From the NCBI RefSeq assembly GCF_016908785.1, contig NZ_JAFBEO010000001.1, forward strand, positions 310,001 through 374,000: a stretch of DNA of 64,000 bases, given 5' to 3'. Below, in pieces: positions 50,053 through 60,333 of the stretch (the first letter of the stretch is position 1; each line of letters starts with the position of its first letter). This DNA is from Weissella uvarum (GTDB taxonomy: Bacteria; Bacillota; Bacilli; Lactobacillales; Lactobacillaceae). The notes beneath the pieces are model-generated. The model was not told the DNA's origin. It saw nothing but the letters and a program-made list of their open reading frames with translations, and searched no databases. A program made the translations under genes and the position numbers.

Positions 50053-50481
50053 TTAATCAAAGGTCACTGATTCAGGCGCTTCAACAAATGAATCTAGCAA
50101 GACTGAATCAAAAGTGAGTTCAATAATTGTTTCCGTTTCTGGGTGTGGGTGTCCTGAATGCCAACCCGGATTATCAGCAAAAAGCGCTTCAATTTCAGGC
50201 CAAGTACGTTCAGAAATACGAGCCGTAGCACGATTTGAAGACATTCGCTTGCCCCCCTCACCAGGGAGAGTCGTGAAGGCAACCTTTGGATTGGCCTTGA
50301 TTTGATCAATCTTGGCTGCATCCGGCTTAGATACAATATAAAAACGGCTTGGCTGTTCTAAATCTTGTCCAAAACCAACGATACGTGCTGAAGGTTGATT
50401 ATCAACGGATGTTGCTAAGACTAACAATTGCTTGGCTTGTGCCACATATTCTTTAAAATCTGCCATCTGTTTAACACTCAC
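50053..50481 (-). CDS. Pyridoxamine 5'-phosphate oxidase family protein
   Basis: 142-residue split-barrel flavin-binding protein. SARIVGFGQDLEQPSRFYIVSK and IKANPKVAFTTLPGE are typical of the small FMN-binding branch common in lactobacilli. Too short and lacking the C-terminal part of true PdxH, so a vitamin B6 role is unlikely. Function unknown. Confidence 0.82.
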   Translation of the reverse strand: MSVKQMADFKEYVAQAKQLLVLATSVDNQPSARIVGFGQDLEQPSRFYIVSKPDAAKIDQIKANPKVAFTTLPGEGGKRMSSNRATARISERTWPEIEALFADNPGWHSGHPHPETETIIELTFDSVLLDSFVEAPESVTFD

Positions 50482-50547
50482 TTTCTATTATCAATATAAT
50501 GCTATTTTAACAGTTCAAAATGAGTTTGTATCCATTTTACTTAAATA

Positions 50548-50576
50548 AAAAAGCCTAGGTCTCCCTAAGCTTTTTA
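50548..50576 (-). terminator. Intrinsic terminator of upp
   Basis: AAAAAGCTTAGG/CCTAGGCTTTTTT stem with GAGA loop on minus. Confidence 0.88.
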
Positions 50577-50582
50577 TCAATA

Positions 50583-51212
50583 TTAATGCGTACCAAACAA
50601 ACGGTCTCCGGCATCACCAAGACCTGGCACAATGTAACCATCCTCATTAAGAGAATCATCAACACTGGCAGTAAAAATGTCAACATCAGGATGAGCCTTT
50701 TGCACAGCCTCAACCCCTTCTGGAGCTGATACAAGGGTAATCAACTTAATCTTGTTGGCCCCACGCTTCTTAAGCGCATCAATCGCCATATCAGCTGATC
50801 CACCAGTTGCCAACATTGGGTCAACCAACAAAACTTCTCGTTGATCAATGTCTTCAGGCAACTTGACGAAATACTCAACTGGTTCAAGCGTTTCTTCATC
50901 ACGGTACATTCCAATGTGACCAATTCGAGCCGCTGGAATTAACTTCATAATTCCATCAACCATTCCCAAGCCTGCCCGCAAGATTGGCACAATCGCTAGC
51001 TTCTTACCAGCAAGAGTCTTTTGCGTCGTTGTCGCGACAGGTGTTTCCACCTCAACTTCAGTCATTGGCAAATCACGCGTGACTTCATAAGCCATTAATG
51101 ATGCAATTTCGTCAACAATCTCACGGAATTCTTTCGTTCCAACATCTTTGTTTCGGATGATGGTTAGCTTATGTTGAATCAACGGATGTTCAAATACAGT
51201 TAATTTACTCAT
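50583..51212 (-). CDS. upp: Uracil phosphoribosyltransferase
   Basis: 209 residues from ATG 51212 ([16 protein letters not shown]), ten bases after GGAG; the ATG three codons earlier is too close to it. It makes UMP from uracil and PRPP. The PRPP loop [12 protein letters not shown] (about 130-141) and the uracil-binding end [16 protein letters not shown] are intact. With the permease and tdk nearby it forms a pyrimidine salvage neighbourhood. 38 bases after glyA. Confidence 0.97.
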   Translation of the reverse strand: MSKLTVFEHPLIQHKLTIIRNKDVGTKEFREIVDEIASLMAYEVTRDLPMTEVEVETPVATTTQKTLAGKKLAIVPILRAGLGMVDGIMKLIPAARIGHIGMYRDEETLEPVEYFVKLPEDIDQREVLLVDPMLATGGSADMAIDALKKRGANKIKLITLVSAPEGVEAVQKAHPDVDIFTASVDDSLNEDGYIVPGLGDAGDRLFGTH

Positions 51213-51250
51213 TATCTTCATTCTCCAAATTTCATAGGTCTACACGCCAA

Positions 51251-52501
51251 TTACTCTGCATGTTCAATTTTACTTAAAGGAAAACGATTCGTCAAAGTTA
51301 ATACTTCATCCGCCACTTGTGCCAAGCCAGCTTCATCTTCAGGATGCTCTAATACTTGCACGACAAGTTCAGCAACCTTGCTCGCCTCGGCTTCTTTAAA
51401 TCCACGTGTCGTAATCGCTGGTGTTCCGATTCGAATACCAGAGGTCACAAAGGGACTACGTGGATCATTTGGAATCGCTTCCTTATTAGTTGTAATGTGC
51501 ACTGAATCCAACAGATTTTGGGCTTTCTTTCCTGAAATACCTGTATCCGTCAAATCTAAGTTAAACAAATGATTATCAGTACCGCCTGAAACCACCCGAA
51601 TTTTTTCTGAAGCATCAAACACATCCGCCATTGCTTGTGCATTAGCGATAATCTGCTTTCCATAATCTTTAAAGCTATCCGCCTGAGCTTCCTTAAAGGC
51701 CACTGCTTTACCGGCAATGACATGTTCAAGTGGACCACCTTGGGTCCCTGGGAAAATAGCCGAGTTTAATTTTTTAGCCAAACTTTCATTGGCTAAAATC
51801 AAACCACCCCGTGGGCCACGCAAGGTCTTATGCGTCGTGGTTGTCACAACATCAGCAATTCCGACTGGAGATGGGTGGACACCAGCAGCCACTAAGCCTG
51901 CAATATGTGCCATATCAACCATCAAGTAAGCACCAACTGAATCGGCAATTTCACGGAAACGATTAAAATCAATGACCCGTGAATAAGCAGATGCTCCTGC
52001 AACAATCAATTTTGGATGGAATTCATCGGCCAAAGCTTGCACTTGGTCATAATCCAACAATTCGTTATCATCTAAACCATATTCATGGAAATGATAGGTC
52101 TTACCAGAGAAGTTAACTGCGGCACCATGAGTCAAATGCCCACCAGCATCTAAGCTCATCCCTAATACATCGTCACCAGTTTCCAACAATGCAGCATAAA
52201 CGGCTGCATTAGCCTGTGAACCAGAATGTGGTTGCACATTGGCATATTCAGCTCCAAACAGCTCCTTAGCACGATCAATTGCTAACTGTTCAACTTGGTC
52301 AACATATTCGGTTCCACCATAGTAACGCTTACCTGGATACCCTTCGGCATACTTGTTGGTCAAAATACTGCCTTGCGCAGCCCGCACGCCGGCTGAAGCA
52401 ATATTTTCTGATGCAATCAATTCAATGTTGTTCTCTTGACGCTCCGCTTCACGGTCGACTGCGTCCCACAATTCTGGATCATAACTACGGTAATTTGTCA
52501 T
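51251..52501 (-). CDS. glyA: Serine hydroxymethyltransferase
   Basis: 416 residues from ATG 52501 ([12 protein letters not shown]), nine bases after GGAGGG; the frame is open further but crosses the promoter. PLP enzyme making glycine and 5,10-methylene-THF. The PLP lysine is in [25 protein letters not shown] and [15 protein letters not shown] are the substrate-binding parts. It has its own promoter region with direct repeats. Confidence 0.97.
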   Translation of the reverse strand: MTNYRSYDPELWDAVDREAERQENNIELIASENIASAGVRAAQGSILTNKYAEGYPGKRYYGGTEYVDQVEQLAIDRAKELFGAEYANVQPHSGSQANAAVYAALLETGDDVLGMSLDAGGHLTHGAAVNFSGKTYHFHEYGLDDNELLDYDQVQALADEFHPKLIVAGASAYSRVIDFNRFREIADSVGAYLMVDMAHIAGLVAAGVHPSPVGIADVVTTTTHKTLRGPRGGLILANESLAKKLNSAIFPGTQGGPLEHVIAGKAVAFKEAQADSFKDYGKQIIANAQAMADVFDASEKIRVVSGGTDNHLFNLDLTDTGISGKKAQNLLDSVHITTNKEAIPNDPRSPFVTSGIRIGTPAITTRGFKEAEASKVAELVVQVLEHPEDEAGLAQVADEVLTLTNRFPLSKIEHAE

Positions 52502-52525
52502 TATGCCTAACCCTCCAAGTTCGGT

Positions 52526-52538
52526 ATATACGTACATT
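52526..52538 (-). repeat. Direct repeat copy near the glyA ribosome site
   Basis: On minus AATGTACGTATAT, 25-37 bases before the glyA ATG, in the 5' leader. Identical copy at 52567-52579, exactly 41 bases away. Confidence 0.75.
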
Positions 52539-52566
52539 TTTGCAATAAAATCATCAAAGGACATCA

Positions 52567-52579
52567 ATATACGTACATT
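52567..52579 (-). repeat. Direct repeat copy at the glyA transcription start
   Basis: On minus AATGTACGTATAT, starting within the -10 hexamer TATAAT (52577-52582) and covering the expected start point. Identical to 52526-52538; four helical turns apart, suggesting a bound regulator. Confidence 0.75.
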
Positions 52580-52595
52580 ATACACTATTTTTAGC

Positions 52596-53621
52596 TTAAT
52601 CTGCGATTAAAGATGAAACATCTTGTCCACCCGCAGCTTTATTCAAACGATTATTATACGCCGCGTTTTCTGACGTTTCAGGCATCTTTGCTACCAATAT
52701 AGTTTGTACATCTGGTTTCTCGTCAAAGAAACGTAAACCAGCAAAAAGCTTAGCAGCTGCACTTTGCGCATCTGGTCCAAGTGACCATACAAAATCCATG
52801 CCCGCCAATTGATGCTCTAAAATCAAATCATTCGTCAACATCAACCCAACTGGTGCTAATTGTGATTGAGCCCAGATAATCGCTTGAGTCCACTCATCAC
52901 GTTCAACCATGTATACATCCTTATCAGGCGCATAATGACGGTATTTCATACCAGGCGCTTTTGGCACTTCATCGGCCTTAACGGCATGTTGTCCAGCTTC
53001 AACTGGCACACCTAATACATCTGCAATCGCTTCTGGCGTAATTTTACCAGGCCGAAGCACTGTCGGTACGTCCGTTGATAAATCAATCACCGTTGATTCA
53101 ACACCGATTCTGGTACTACCCCCATCTAAAATACCAGAAATTTTACCATGTAAATCATGATAAACGTGTTGGGCAATTGTCGGTGAAGGCCGACCTGACG
53201 TATTAGCTGATGGACCAACCAATGGCGTATCAGCATCACGAATTAGCGCCCGCGTTAAATCATTATCCGGCATGCGTACCGCTACCGTATCCAAACCACC
53301 CGTTACCGTGGCTGATAATGCACCAGGTTGAACCGGCAAAATCATGGTCAAGGGTCCGGGCCAAAAAGCCTGCATCAACTTATCTGACCATGTGTTCTTC
53401 TTAGCAAAACGCTCAACTTGTTCAGGATCAGCCACATGCACAATCAACGGGTTGTCTGACGGACGGCCTTTAGCGGCATACACTTTGCCAACCGCTTGCT
53501 CATTAAAAGCATCCGCACCTAATCCATACACGGTTTCCGTAGGAAAGGCGACGAGACCACCTCGCTTAATTGCTCGCACAGCTGCCGGCAACTCATCAGC
53601 TTTCCATATTTTTGTTTCCAT
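52596..53621 (-). CDS. tsaC: L-threonylcarbamoyladenylate synthase (Sua5/TsaC)
   Basis: 341-residue two-domain Sua5-type enzyme that makes threonylcarbamoyl-AMP from Thr, bicarbonate and [23 protein letters not shown] starts the YrdC domain (about 18-200); [11 protein letters not shown] and [13 protein letters not shown] continue it. A C-terminal Sua5 domain follows. It supplies the substrate for TsaB/TsaD at 4-6.7 kb. Its ATG lies inside the prmC 3' end. Confidence 0.95.
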   Translation of the reverse strand: METKIWKADELPAAVRAIKRGGLVAFPTETVYGLGADAFNEQAVGKVYAAKGRPSDNPLIVHVADPEQVERFAKKNTWSDKLMQAFWPGPLTMILPVQPGALSATVTGGLDTVAVRMPDNDLTRALIRDADTPLVGPSANTSGRPSPTIAQHVYHDLHGKISGILDGGSTRIGVESTVIDLSTDVPTVLRPGKITPEAIADVLGVPVEAGQHAVKADEVPKAPGMKYRHYAPDKDVYMVERDEWTQAIIWAQSQLAPVGLMLTNDLILEHQLAGMDFVWSLGPDAQSAAAKLFAGLRFFDEKPDVQTILVAKMPETSENAAYNNRLNKAAGGQDVSSLIAD

Positions 53622-54483
53622 CTTCTCCCCCTTTTACCACTCGCAGCATCCGATCATGACCACTCATGTCTTGGCGCAATGTCACCTCGACATCTGGCAA
53701 TGCCTTAAACAGCGTTTCCAAAGCAGCACCCTGTTGGTAGCCAAGCTCAAAATAAGCAACACCGTGCACTGTCAAATGTACTAATAATTCATTCGCAATC
53801 GCCTTATATAAAGCCAACCCCTCATCAGCAGCAAACAGCGCTTGAGCTGGCTCAAAAGCTAGCACACTTGCATCCATTTGTGGCCGTTCAGCTTCACTAA
53901 TATATGGCGGATTACTAACAATCACATCATACTGGCCTGGGATTTTAGCAAACAAATCGCTTTGAATAGTTTTTACAGGCACACCAAAAGTTTGCGCATT
54001 TTCTTGCGCAACTTCCAAGGCCTCAGCAGAAATATCACTTAACGTCACGTCAAAATCAGGGCGTTCCGCTCCTAACGTCACTCCGATTGCCCCAGAACCA
54101 GTTCCCAAATCCAAGACTTTTAAGCCACTTCGCTTAGCTTGGTCACGCAAAATCCAGTCCACCAATTCTTCAGTCTCTTGACGTGGAATTAAAACACGTC
54201 CATCTACTTTAAACTCACGTCCAAAAAAGGCCGCATGCCCTAAAGCATATTGAACCGGTTGTCCTTGCTTGATTGCTTTAACCGCTTGAATAAATTGATC
54301 TTTAACTTCATCTTCTAGGATTGTATTTAAATTATTAGCTAACTGGTTATAGTTCCAGTCCATCAAACCCGTTAATAAATAGTCTAACTGGGCTGCCCGC
54401 TCAACGTCATCTTGAATGTATGGCTCTAATTGCCAATCACCCCAATCACGCACCGCTTGAATCGTCCATTGTTCATCAAACAT
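53596..54483 (-). CDS. prmC: Peptide chain release factor N5-glutamine methyltransferase
   Basis: 295-residue SAM enzyme that methylates the Gln of the GGQ motif in release factors. N-terminal helical domain binds the factor; VLDLGTGSGAIGVTLG (about 121-136) binds SAM and VSNPPYISEAERP carries the catalytic NPPY. Four bases after prfA, its substrate gene; overlaps tsaC. Confidence 0.96.
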   Translation of the reverse strand: MFDEQWTIQAVRDWGDWQLEPYIQDDVERAAQLDYLLTGLMDWNYNQLANNLNTILEDEVKDQFIQAVKAIKQGQPVQYALGHAAFFGREFKVDGRVLIPRQETEELVDWILRDQAKRSGLKVLDLGTGSGAIGVTLGAERPDFDVTLSDISAEALEVAQENAQTFGVPVKTIQSDLFAKIPGQYDVIVSNPPYISEAERPQMDASVLAFEPAQALFAADEGLALYKAIANELLVHLTVHGVAYFELGYQQGAALETLFKALPDVEVTLRQDMSGHDRMLRVVKGGEDGNKNMES

Positions 54484-54487
54484 GGGC

Positions 54488-55570
54488 TTACCCTTGCTTT
54501 AAGTCTTCAAGTTTAGCCGTTTGGTCGGCAATAACTAATGCATCGATAATATCGTCTAATTCACCATTCATAATCCGATCTAATTTGTTCAACGTTAACC
54601 CGATGCGGTGATCAGTAACCCGGTTTTGTGGATAATTATAAGTTCGAATCCGTTCAGAACGGTCACCAGTACCAACCGCTGTTTTACGTTGTTCAGCATA
54701 TTCAGCTTCGTTTTGTGAAGCATAATAGTCATAAACACGCGTCTTCAAAATCTCCATCGCTTTCGCCCGATTTTGTTGTTGTGAACGTTGGTCTTGCATG
54801 GCAACCACGATTCCAGTTGGCAAGTGGGTCATTCGTACGGCAGATGACGTCTTGTTAATATGCTGACCACCGGCACCTGATGAACGATATACATCGACAC
54901 GCAAATCTTTGTCTTCAATATCAATGTCAACGTCTTCATATTCAGGCATCACACCAACTGTCGCCGTTGATGTATGCACACGTCCAGCTGATTCAGTTTC
55001 TGGCACACGTTGCACACGGTGAGCCCCGTTTTCATACTTTAGCTTTGAGTAGACGTTCTCACCAGTAATCATCAAAACGATTTCTTTATAGCCACCAATT
55101 TCAGTCTTGTTTTCATCAATGACTTCAACCTGCCAACCTTGACGTTCAGCATAACGGCTATACATATCATACAAATCAGCTGCAAACAAAGCCCCTTCGT
55201 CTCCACCAGCAGCCCCATGAATTTCCATAATAATATTCTTATCATCGTTTGGATCCTTAGGAAGCAAAAGAATCTTCAAGCGGTCTTCCAGCGTTTCTTT
55301 TTCGCTTTCCAACTCTTTCAATTCACCCTTAGTCAACTCTTCCATATCAGCATCAAGCTTTTCGCTTAATAGCTCTTGATCGTCAGCGATTTCTTTCGTG
55401 ACATCTTGATAATGCTTGAAAGTTTCAACTGTTTCTCGTAATTGGCCTTCTTCTTTAGAAAGTGCCATAAAACGGTTTGTGTCTGCAATCGTCTCTGGAT
55501 CAGATAGCAGTTCGTTTAATTCATCGTAGCGGTCTACAACTGATTGTAGCCGTTCAAAAATTTCATCCAT
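54488..55570 (-). CDS. prfA: Peptide chain release factor 1
   Basis: 360-residue RF1 that ends translation at UAA and UAG. The stop-codon tripeptide is PET (in [13 protein letters not shown]), the RF1 PxT type. GGQ sits in [14 protein letters not shown] (about residues 230-243). Full length, so normal UAG recognition is expected, relevant to the amber codon in the MMPL gene. Between tdk and prmC. Confidence 0.97.
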   Translation of the reverse strand: MDEIFERLQSVVDRYDELNELLSDPETIADTNRFMALSKEEGQLRETVETFKHYQDVTKEIADDQELLSEKLDADMEELTKGELKELESEKETLEDRLKILLLPKDPNDDKNIIMEIHGAAGGDEGALFAADLYDMYSRYAERQGWQVEVIDENKTEIGGYKEIVLMITGENVYSKLKYENGAHRVQRVPETESAGRVHTSTATVGVMPEYEDVDIDIEDKDLRVDVYRSSGAGGQHINKTSSAVRMTHLPTGIVVAMQDQRSQQQNRAKAMEILKTRVYDYYASQNEAEYAEQRKTAVGTGDRSERIRTYNYPQNRVTDHRIGLTLNKLDRIMNGELDDIIDALVIADQTAKLEDLKQG

Positions 55571-55580
55571 CGTTCGACTC

Positions 55581-56204
55581 CTATTTAAATTCTAAATTGT
55601 CTTGAAAGCCATCTCCGGTCCTGCGACGTGCAATCGCAGCTAAATCAGGATGGTTATAGTGTTGCCGACAAACAGGCAAATAAGTATCATCCCCACCAAT
55701 TTGCACCTGTTCACCTTCATATACAGGCAGGCCATCTTGCAGACGCAAATTCATCGTTGCTTTATGGCCACAAAATGAACAAAGGGTCTTCATTTCTTCA
55801 ATTTTATCGGCATAAATTAGCAAGGCCTCTGAGCCTGGGAATAACTGATTAAATGCATCGTTTTTTAAGCCAAACGTTAACACCGGAATCTGTAATTCAT
55901 CGACGACTTTCGTTAACTGAATCACTTGTTCCTTGGTCATAAATTGCGCTTCATCAATTAACACAGCTGCGATATCATTTTCGCCAGCAATCAGCTCATA
56001 CAAGTCATCTTGATCAGAAATTGCTTGTGCTGGACGTGTAAGTCCAATTCTTGAAGCAATTTCGCCAACTTCAGTGCGATTGTCAAGCGCGCTGGTCAAC
56101 AACAATACCTTACGTTGTTGGACTTCATAATTATGAGCCACCTTTAAAATTTCAATACTTTTGCCGCTGGCCATTGCACCATAGCGAAAAAACAATTGTG
56201 CCAT
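55581..56204 (-). CDS. tdk: Thymidine kinase
   Basis: 207-residue type II salvage kinase. P-loop GAMASGKS (9-16), LIDEAQFM, and the zinc site CSFC plus CRQH are complete. Lasso and lid are as in Bacilli. First gene of tdk-prfA-prmC-tsaC; a TATACT-like -10 lies at 56258-56263. Confidence 0.96.
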   Translation of the reverse strand: MAQLFFRYGAMASGKSIEILKVAHNYEVQQRKVLLLTSALDNRTEVGEIASRIGLTRPAQAISDQDDLYELIAGENDIAAVLIDEAQFMTKEQVIQLTKVVDELQIPVLTFGLKNDAFNQLFPGSEALLIYADKIEEMKTLCSFCGHKATMNLRLQDGLPVYEGEQVQIGGDDTYLPVCRQHYNHPDLAAIARRRTGDGFQDNLEFK

Positions 56205-56313
56205 GCTAACTCCTTTCGATGTTATGGCTTATTTTTGCCGATTAACACTCATTAAACAGTATAACGAAATTATGCATAGAACAAAAGTGATAAATCGTTC
56301 ACGAAGCCAAAAG

Positions 56314-56349
56314 AAAAACGGTCCCTCAACAAATGAGTTACCGTTTTTT
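56314..56349 (-). terminator. Intrinsic terminator of murT-gatD
   Basis: AAAAACGGT/ACCGTTTTT outer stem with an inner CTCA/TGAG helix on minus. Confidence 0.88.
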
Positions 56350-56364
56350 AATTCTTCAATTCAC

Positions 56365-57072
56365 CTAGAATGACTCTGGCGTAATTTGGGCAATTTGTGT
56401 CGCCCAATCAACATCAGGATAGCGTCGTTCTAGCATCGTTTGTAACATCCGCAATGTCAGATTTCCATTCCGCGTCAAAATTGGTCCATGGAAATAGGTA
56501 CCGTAAGTATTCTTATAGACCAGACCTTCCCCGCCATCTTCACCATTGTTTCCATTACCTTGCTTAACCATCCCAAGTGGCCGCTCATTTTCATCCAGGA
56601 ACGTCCGTCCTTGATGGTTTTCAAATCCATGATAAACGTCGCCATTTGTAGGATCTTCGATCGTCACATCACCAATAAAACGGCCATGTGGTTGGTTCAA
56701 AGTATAGTGCATCATCGCTTTGATGCCTTCCACCCGAGTCCCATCAGCTAAGACAAAATAATCACCAAGCAATTGGAAACCACCACAGACGCCAAGGAAT
56801 ACACCATCATTTTCAATGTATTGCTTAATAGCGGGGGCTTTACTTGGCAAGTCCTTGGTCACAACCATTTGTTCATAGTCTTGACCACCACCAAAAAGGA
56901 CGAAATCGTATTTATCAGCATCAAAGTCATCATCAAGTGAAATCACTTTTGAGTCAACGGCAACGCCTAATTGCTTGGCATAGAACTTCAGTGCCACGAT
57001 GTTCCCATAATCACCATAGGTATTCATCAAATCACCATACAGGTGTGCTGTATGCAAAGTGTATTCAGCCAT
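56365..57072 (-). CDS. gatD: Lipid II isoglutaminyl synthase, glutaminase subunit
   Basis: 235-residue class I glutamine amidotransferase that supplies ammonia to MurT to amidate D-Glu in lipid II. Nucleophile Cys96 is in LGVCGGFQLLG; the catalytic His is in GTYFHGPILTRN. Three bases after murT, so the two are translationally linked as in Staphylococcus and Streptococcus. Confidence 0.94.
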   Translation of the reverse strand: MAEYTLHTAHLYGDLMNTYGDYGNIVALKFYAKQLGVAVDSKVISLDDDFDADKYDFVLFGGGQDYEQMVVTKDLPSKAPAIKQYIENDGVFLGVCGGFQLLGDYFVLADGTRVEGIKAMMHYTLNQPHGRFIGDVTIEDPTNGDVYHGFENHQGRTFLDENERPLGMVKQGNGNNGEDGGEGLVYKNTYGTYFHGPILTRNGNLTLRMLQTMLERRYPDVDWATQIAQITPESF

Positions 57073-57074
57073 TC

Positions 57075-58433
57075 TTAGTTTGCCCCTTCCGTCTTATTCT
57101 TGATATAGCCTGCTTGTTTCAACTGTTCACGTAATTGCAACATCGCCGTATAAGTGGCGGCAATATAAACGTGATTAGTTGGTTGCGCTTTAATTGCATC
57201 CACAATCTTAGTCAAATCTTGATAGACAGGTTGGTCACCAAAGCCGGCCATTTTAATTCGAACATACAAGTCCTTATAGCGTTGTCCACCAGTTGAAATT
57301 GCTTGCATCTTTGTATCAGCCAATTTTTCAAAATCCGCATCCCAAATCCAGCTAGTATCAATACCATCAGCATAATTAGCATTTAATAGCGCAATTAATG
57401 AGAATGGTTGATCATCGGTTGACATCATTTGAATCACTTGGTTTGCACCAACTGGATTCTTAATCAAAACGATTGTGACATCTTTATCTTCAACTTGAAC
57501 CGCTTCTTGTCGGCCAAAAATTTGTGCATTAGATTCGAAGGCATGCTTAATTTGTGCAGGTGTCACACCCATAAAGCGACCCACTGCATAAGCAGCTAGC
57601 GCATTATAGATATTATATTCTCCACCAATTTCGATTTGCATGGTCATGCCATCAATATCAAAGTTTGAATAGCGTGGCGTCATTTCATTGATCTTTGTTA
57701 CCGCATAATCTAGCTCAGGACGCTTAAAATCATCAGTTGTACTGAAGTAAGAGCCTTGATTACCAAACGTTAAGAAGTGATAATGCAAAATTGAATCATC
57801 CGTTGGTGACAATACCCCATCAGTATTGTATGGTGCCCGGATATCGCCTGTTTCAGGTTCATGGTTAAAACCATAGTAAACCTTTGGATTAGGCAAGTTA
57901 CCCCGCATAAAAATTGGTGAATCAGCATTGGCAATCACCGTTGCTTCTGGGAAAAGGCGAATTCCTTTGAGGATTTTTTCATAAGTTGTATAAATTTCGC
58001 CGTAACGATCCAATTGATCACGGAAAATATTTGTCAAAACAAAGGCCTTTGGCTTCAATTGACGGGCAACTTCTTCAACATTGGCTTCGTCAACTTCCAA
58101 AACAGCAACTGGCTTGCCACCATTTTTAGCTGGCTTAGCGGCCAACATTGTACCAGTAATCCCTTGCATCATATTCGATCCAGAAGGGTTGGTAATCACA
58201 TTATCATATTTTTCACGAAGCACGCGGGCAGTTAAAGCCGTCGTGAGCGTCTTACCGTTGGTCCCCGTAATCAAAATAACGTCATACTTTTCAGCTAAAG
58301 TTGTCATGACATCAGGATCAACCGTCATCGCCAACTTTCCAGGTAGTGATGTTCCACCACGATGTAGCACATTGTGCAGCAAGAAATATGAGCTATTGCC
58401 GACAAATGTCGCTAATGAACTTCTTAAACTCAT
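57075..58433 (-). CDS. murT: Lipid II isoglutaminyl synthase, Mur-ligase subunit
   Basis: 452-residue Mur-ligase-like subunit that activates the D-Glu carboxylate of lipid II. ATP loop GTNGKT (57-62); FRDQLDRYGEI is the family signature; a C-terminal DUF1727 domain binds GatD. The zinc-ribbon insertion keeps its length and surrounding sequence (ILHYHFLTFGNQGSY, FKRPELDY), but the four Cys positions are Ser209, Asp212, Ser231 and Asp234. Cotranscribed with gatD. Confidence 0.94.
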   Translation of the reverse strand: MSLRSSLATFVGNSSYFLLHNVLHRGGTSLPGKLAMTVDPDVMTTLAEKYDVILITGTNGKTLTTALTARVLREKYDNVITNPSGSNMMQGITGTMLAAKPAKNGGKPVAVLEVDEANVEEVARQLKPKAFVLTNIFRDQLDRYGEIYTTYEKILKGIRLFPEATVIANADSPIFMRGNLPNPKVYYGFNHEPETGDIRAPYNTDGVLSPTDDSILHYHFLTFGNQGSYFSTTDDFKRPELDYAVTKINEMTPRYSNFDIDGMTMQIEIGGEYNIYNALAAYAVGRFMGVTPAQIKHAFESNAQIFGRQEAVQVEDKDVTIVLIKNPVGANQVIQMMSTDDQPFSLIALLNANYADGIDTSWIWDADFEKLADTKMQAISTGGQRYKDLYVRIKMAGFGDQPVYQDLTKIVDAIKAQPTNHVYIAATYTAMLQLREQLKQAGYIKNKTEGAN

Positions 58434-58478
58434 GTTTAACTCCTCTTTTAATTATGCATGTATTTTACAAATATTTTT

Positions 58479-58507
58479 AGTGTACCATTTTCACCGGCTT
58501 AGCCCAA
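58479..58507 (-). promoter_or_regulatory. Promoter of murT-gatD
   Basis: TTGGGC (58502-58507), 17 bases, TACACT (58479-58484) with an upstream TGG giving an extended -10. Confidence 0.65.
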
Positions 58508-58508
58508 T

Positions 58509-58553
58509 AAAAAACTAGACTAAGTCACCACTTGGTCAGCCTAGGCTAGTTTT
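58509..58553 (-). terminator. Intrinsic terminator of manA
   Basis: Long interrupted stem AAAACTAG...CTAGTTTT with an inner TGACC/GGTGA helix and T-run on minus. Confidence 0.82.
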
Positions 58554-58561
58554 AAATCTGA

Positions 58562-59527
58562 CTACAACGATTTTGGCCCTGGCGTGCCAACAACAAAGCG
58601 ACCAGTTCCATTAACTTGCCAATCAGGGGCATCAGCTAACACAACAAAACTCATTCCAGGCTTCATTTCATACGCCTGACCGTCAATCGTTACTTTCATT
58701 GCACCTTCAAGCATCGTTACTAAACTATAAGGTGTTTTCTGATGCAGCGTGGCACTGCCATCTAATTGATAATCATCAACATTAAAATAATCGGCTTGTA
58801 CCAATGACGTTTGTTTCACATCATCATACTGACTAACATGCGTTGTTGGTCGTTCTGGTACAAAAGGCACTTGAGTGACCGCTTTAGCATCTTCCAAATC
58901 AAGACGTCGCTTAATGCCGGTTGCTTGGTCAACACGATCAAAATCATAGACACGATAAGTTGTATCAGATGATTGTTGAATTTCTAGGGCAACCACTCCA
59001 GCCCCAAGCGCATGCAATGTACCCGCTGGAACATAGAAAAAGTCGCCTGCTTTAACTGGCACTTTTTGCAACAATTGATCCCAATCTGCTGCATCCACTT
59101 CTTGATCAAATTCTGCTTTGGTTTGTGCTGTATGGCCATAATAAATTTCAGCATCTGGCGTGGCAGCCAAAATATACCATGATTCAGTCTTACCTAGCTC
59201 ACCAGCATGGGCAGCAGCATAATCATCAGCTGGATGCACCTGCACAGATAAATCAGTATGGGCATCTAAAATCTTTACTAAAAGCGGAAACGGTTGATTA
59301 TCCGGATGATTACCGAACAACTCTGGATGATTTTGCCATACATCGACCAGGTTTTGCCCAGCAAAACGGCCATTTTGGACCACGGTCGGACCATTCGGAT
59401 GGCCAGAAACCACCCAAGCTTCTCCAGTGTGATCACTTGGAATGTCAAAACCAAACAAATCCCGCAAGGCGGTTCCACCCCAAATTTTTTCATGCAAATC
59501 TGCTGTTAAAATCAATGGTTCTGCCAT
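58562..59527 (-). CDS. manA: Mannose-6-phosphate isomerase (class I)
   Basis: 321-residue zinc cupin enzyme interconverting mannose-6-phosphate and fructose-6-phosphate. EKIWGGTAL opens it; zinc ligands fall in VQVHPADDYAAAH and GKTESWYIL, and YVPAGTLHALGAG completes the site. No mannose PTS gene is adjacent. It follows the MucBP-domain gene by 15 bases and is probably cotranscribed. Confidence 0.95.
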   Translation of the reverse strand: MAEPLILTADLHEKIWGGTALRDLFGFDIPSDHTGEAWVVSGHPNGPTVVQNGRFAGQNLVDVWQNHPELFGNHPDNQPFPLLVKILDAHTDLSVQVHPADDYAAAHAGELGKTESWYILAATPDAEIYYGHTAQTKAEFDQEVDAADWDQLLQKVPVKAGDFFYVPAGTLHALGAGVVALEIQQSSDTTYRVYDFDRVDQATGIKRRLDLEDAKAVTQVPFVPERPTTHVSQYDDVKQTSLVQADYFNVDDYQLDGSATLHQKTPYSLVTMLEGAMKVTIDGQAYEMKPGMSFVVLADAPDWQVNGTGRFVVGTPGPKSL

Positions 59528-59542
59528 AACTGCCTCCCGTTA

Positions 59543-60259
59543 TTATTGACCGATGTGAACATAAATGCTTGCAACCCAACCCATTTGATCCAAATGATAC
59601 CAGATATTATCAGCATCATCCGTGACTTGCTCAGTAATTTGAACTGGTACCTGATTTTCAATCGTCCCAATCACTTGACCATATGGTTGATCGTAAACGT
59701 TCAGAGTCCGACCAGGTACAAAGTCAATGGTCCCTTGGGCTTGCCAACTAACTGGCTCCCAAACACGTTGCATTTGCCAACCACCATTAGGATCCTTTGC
59801 TTGACCATCATCATTGGTCAAAGCCATCTCATGCATATCAAAACGCACCCAGCGCGAGTCAGCCATTTGATACCAAAAAGTACCATCCTTAGTTGCCACA
59901 CGTTTAACAACTTTAACTACCATTCCTGGCCACAATTTCACTGTCGTTGGTTCAGTCGAAAAATCATCATAAACTGGTACCGCCGTTTTAATATGTAAAT
60001 ATTTATCTTCAAGGTTCTGAGCCTCTAAATAACTATCAGGGCGATAATAAAATGTCACAACGTGTGTCTGTGCATCGAGGACACCACTCGTTGCCCCTTC
60101 TGATTTCACATACTGATAGCCTGGTAAGTCAGCTGGTTCAACTGCGTAACTTTCACCAACCCCACCATTAATTAAGCGGCTCGGTGCAACCGGCCGGTTA
60201 TCATCAATATTTTTGGCATATACCCAAACCGGCATCCCTTGTAATTGAATTTCTGCCAT
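59543..60259 (-). CDS. MucBP- and SH3-like-domain protein without a signal peptide
   Basis: 238 residues in three parts. About 25-75 resembles one MucBP (mucin-binding) unit: GYQYVKSEGATSGVLDAQ then VVTFYYRPD. About 85-150 and 165-238 are SH3-like (GW-type) repeats with WPGMVVKVVKRV, FWYQMADSRWV, LNVYDQPYGQ and WYHLDQMGWV. MucBP and GW repeats normally act outside the cell, yet there is no signal peptide, TM helix or anchor. Pairs with manA. Function unknown. Confidence 0.72.
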   Translation of the reverse strand: MAEIQLQGMPVWVYAKNIDDNRPVAPSRLINGGVGESYAVEPADLPGYQYVKSEGATSGVLDAQTHVVTFYYRPDSYLEAQNLEDKYLHIKTAVPVYDDFSTEPTTVKLWPGMVVKVVKRVATKDGTFWYQMADSRWVRFDMHEMALTNDDGQAKDPNGGWQMQRVWEPVSWQAQGTIDFVPGRTLNVYDQPYGQVIGTIENQVPVQITEQVTDDADNIWYHLDQMGWVASIYVHIGQ

Positions 60260-60333
60260 GACACACCCCCGTTATTCATTACTTGTCATTAAAATGCAAA
60301 AAACATCATGATAATGCATTTTCTTTCTTGTTT

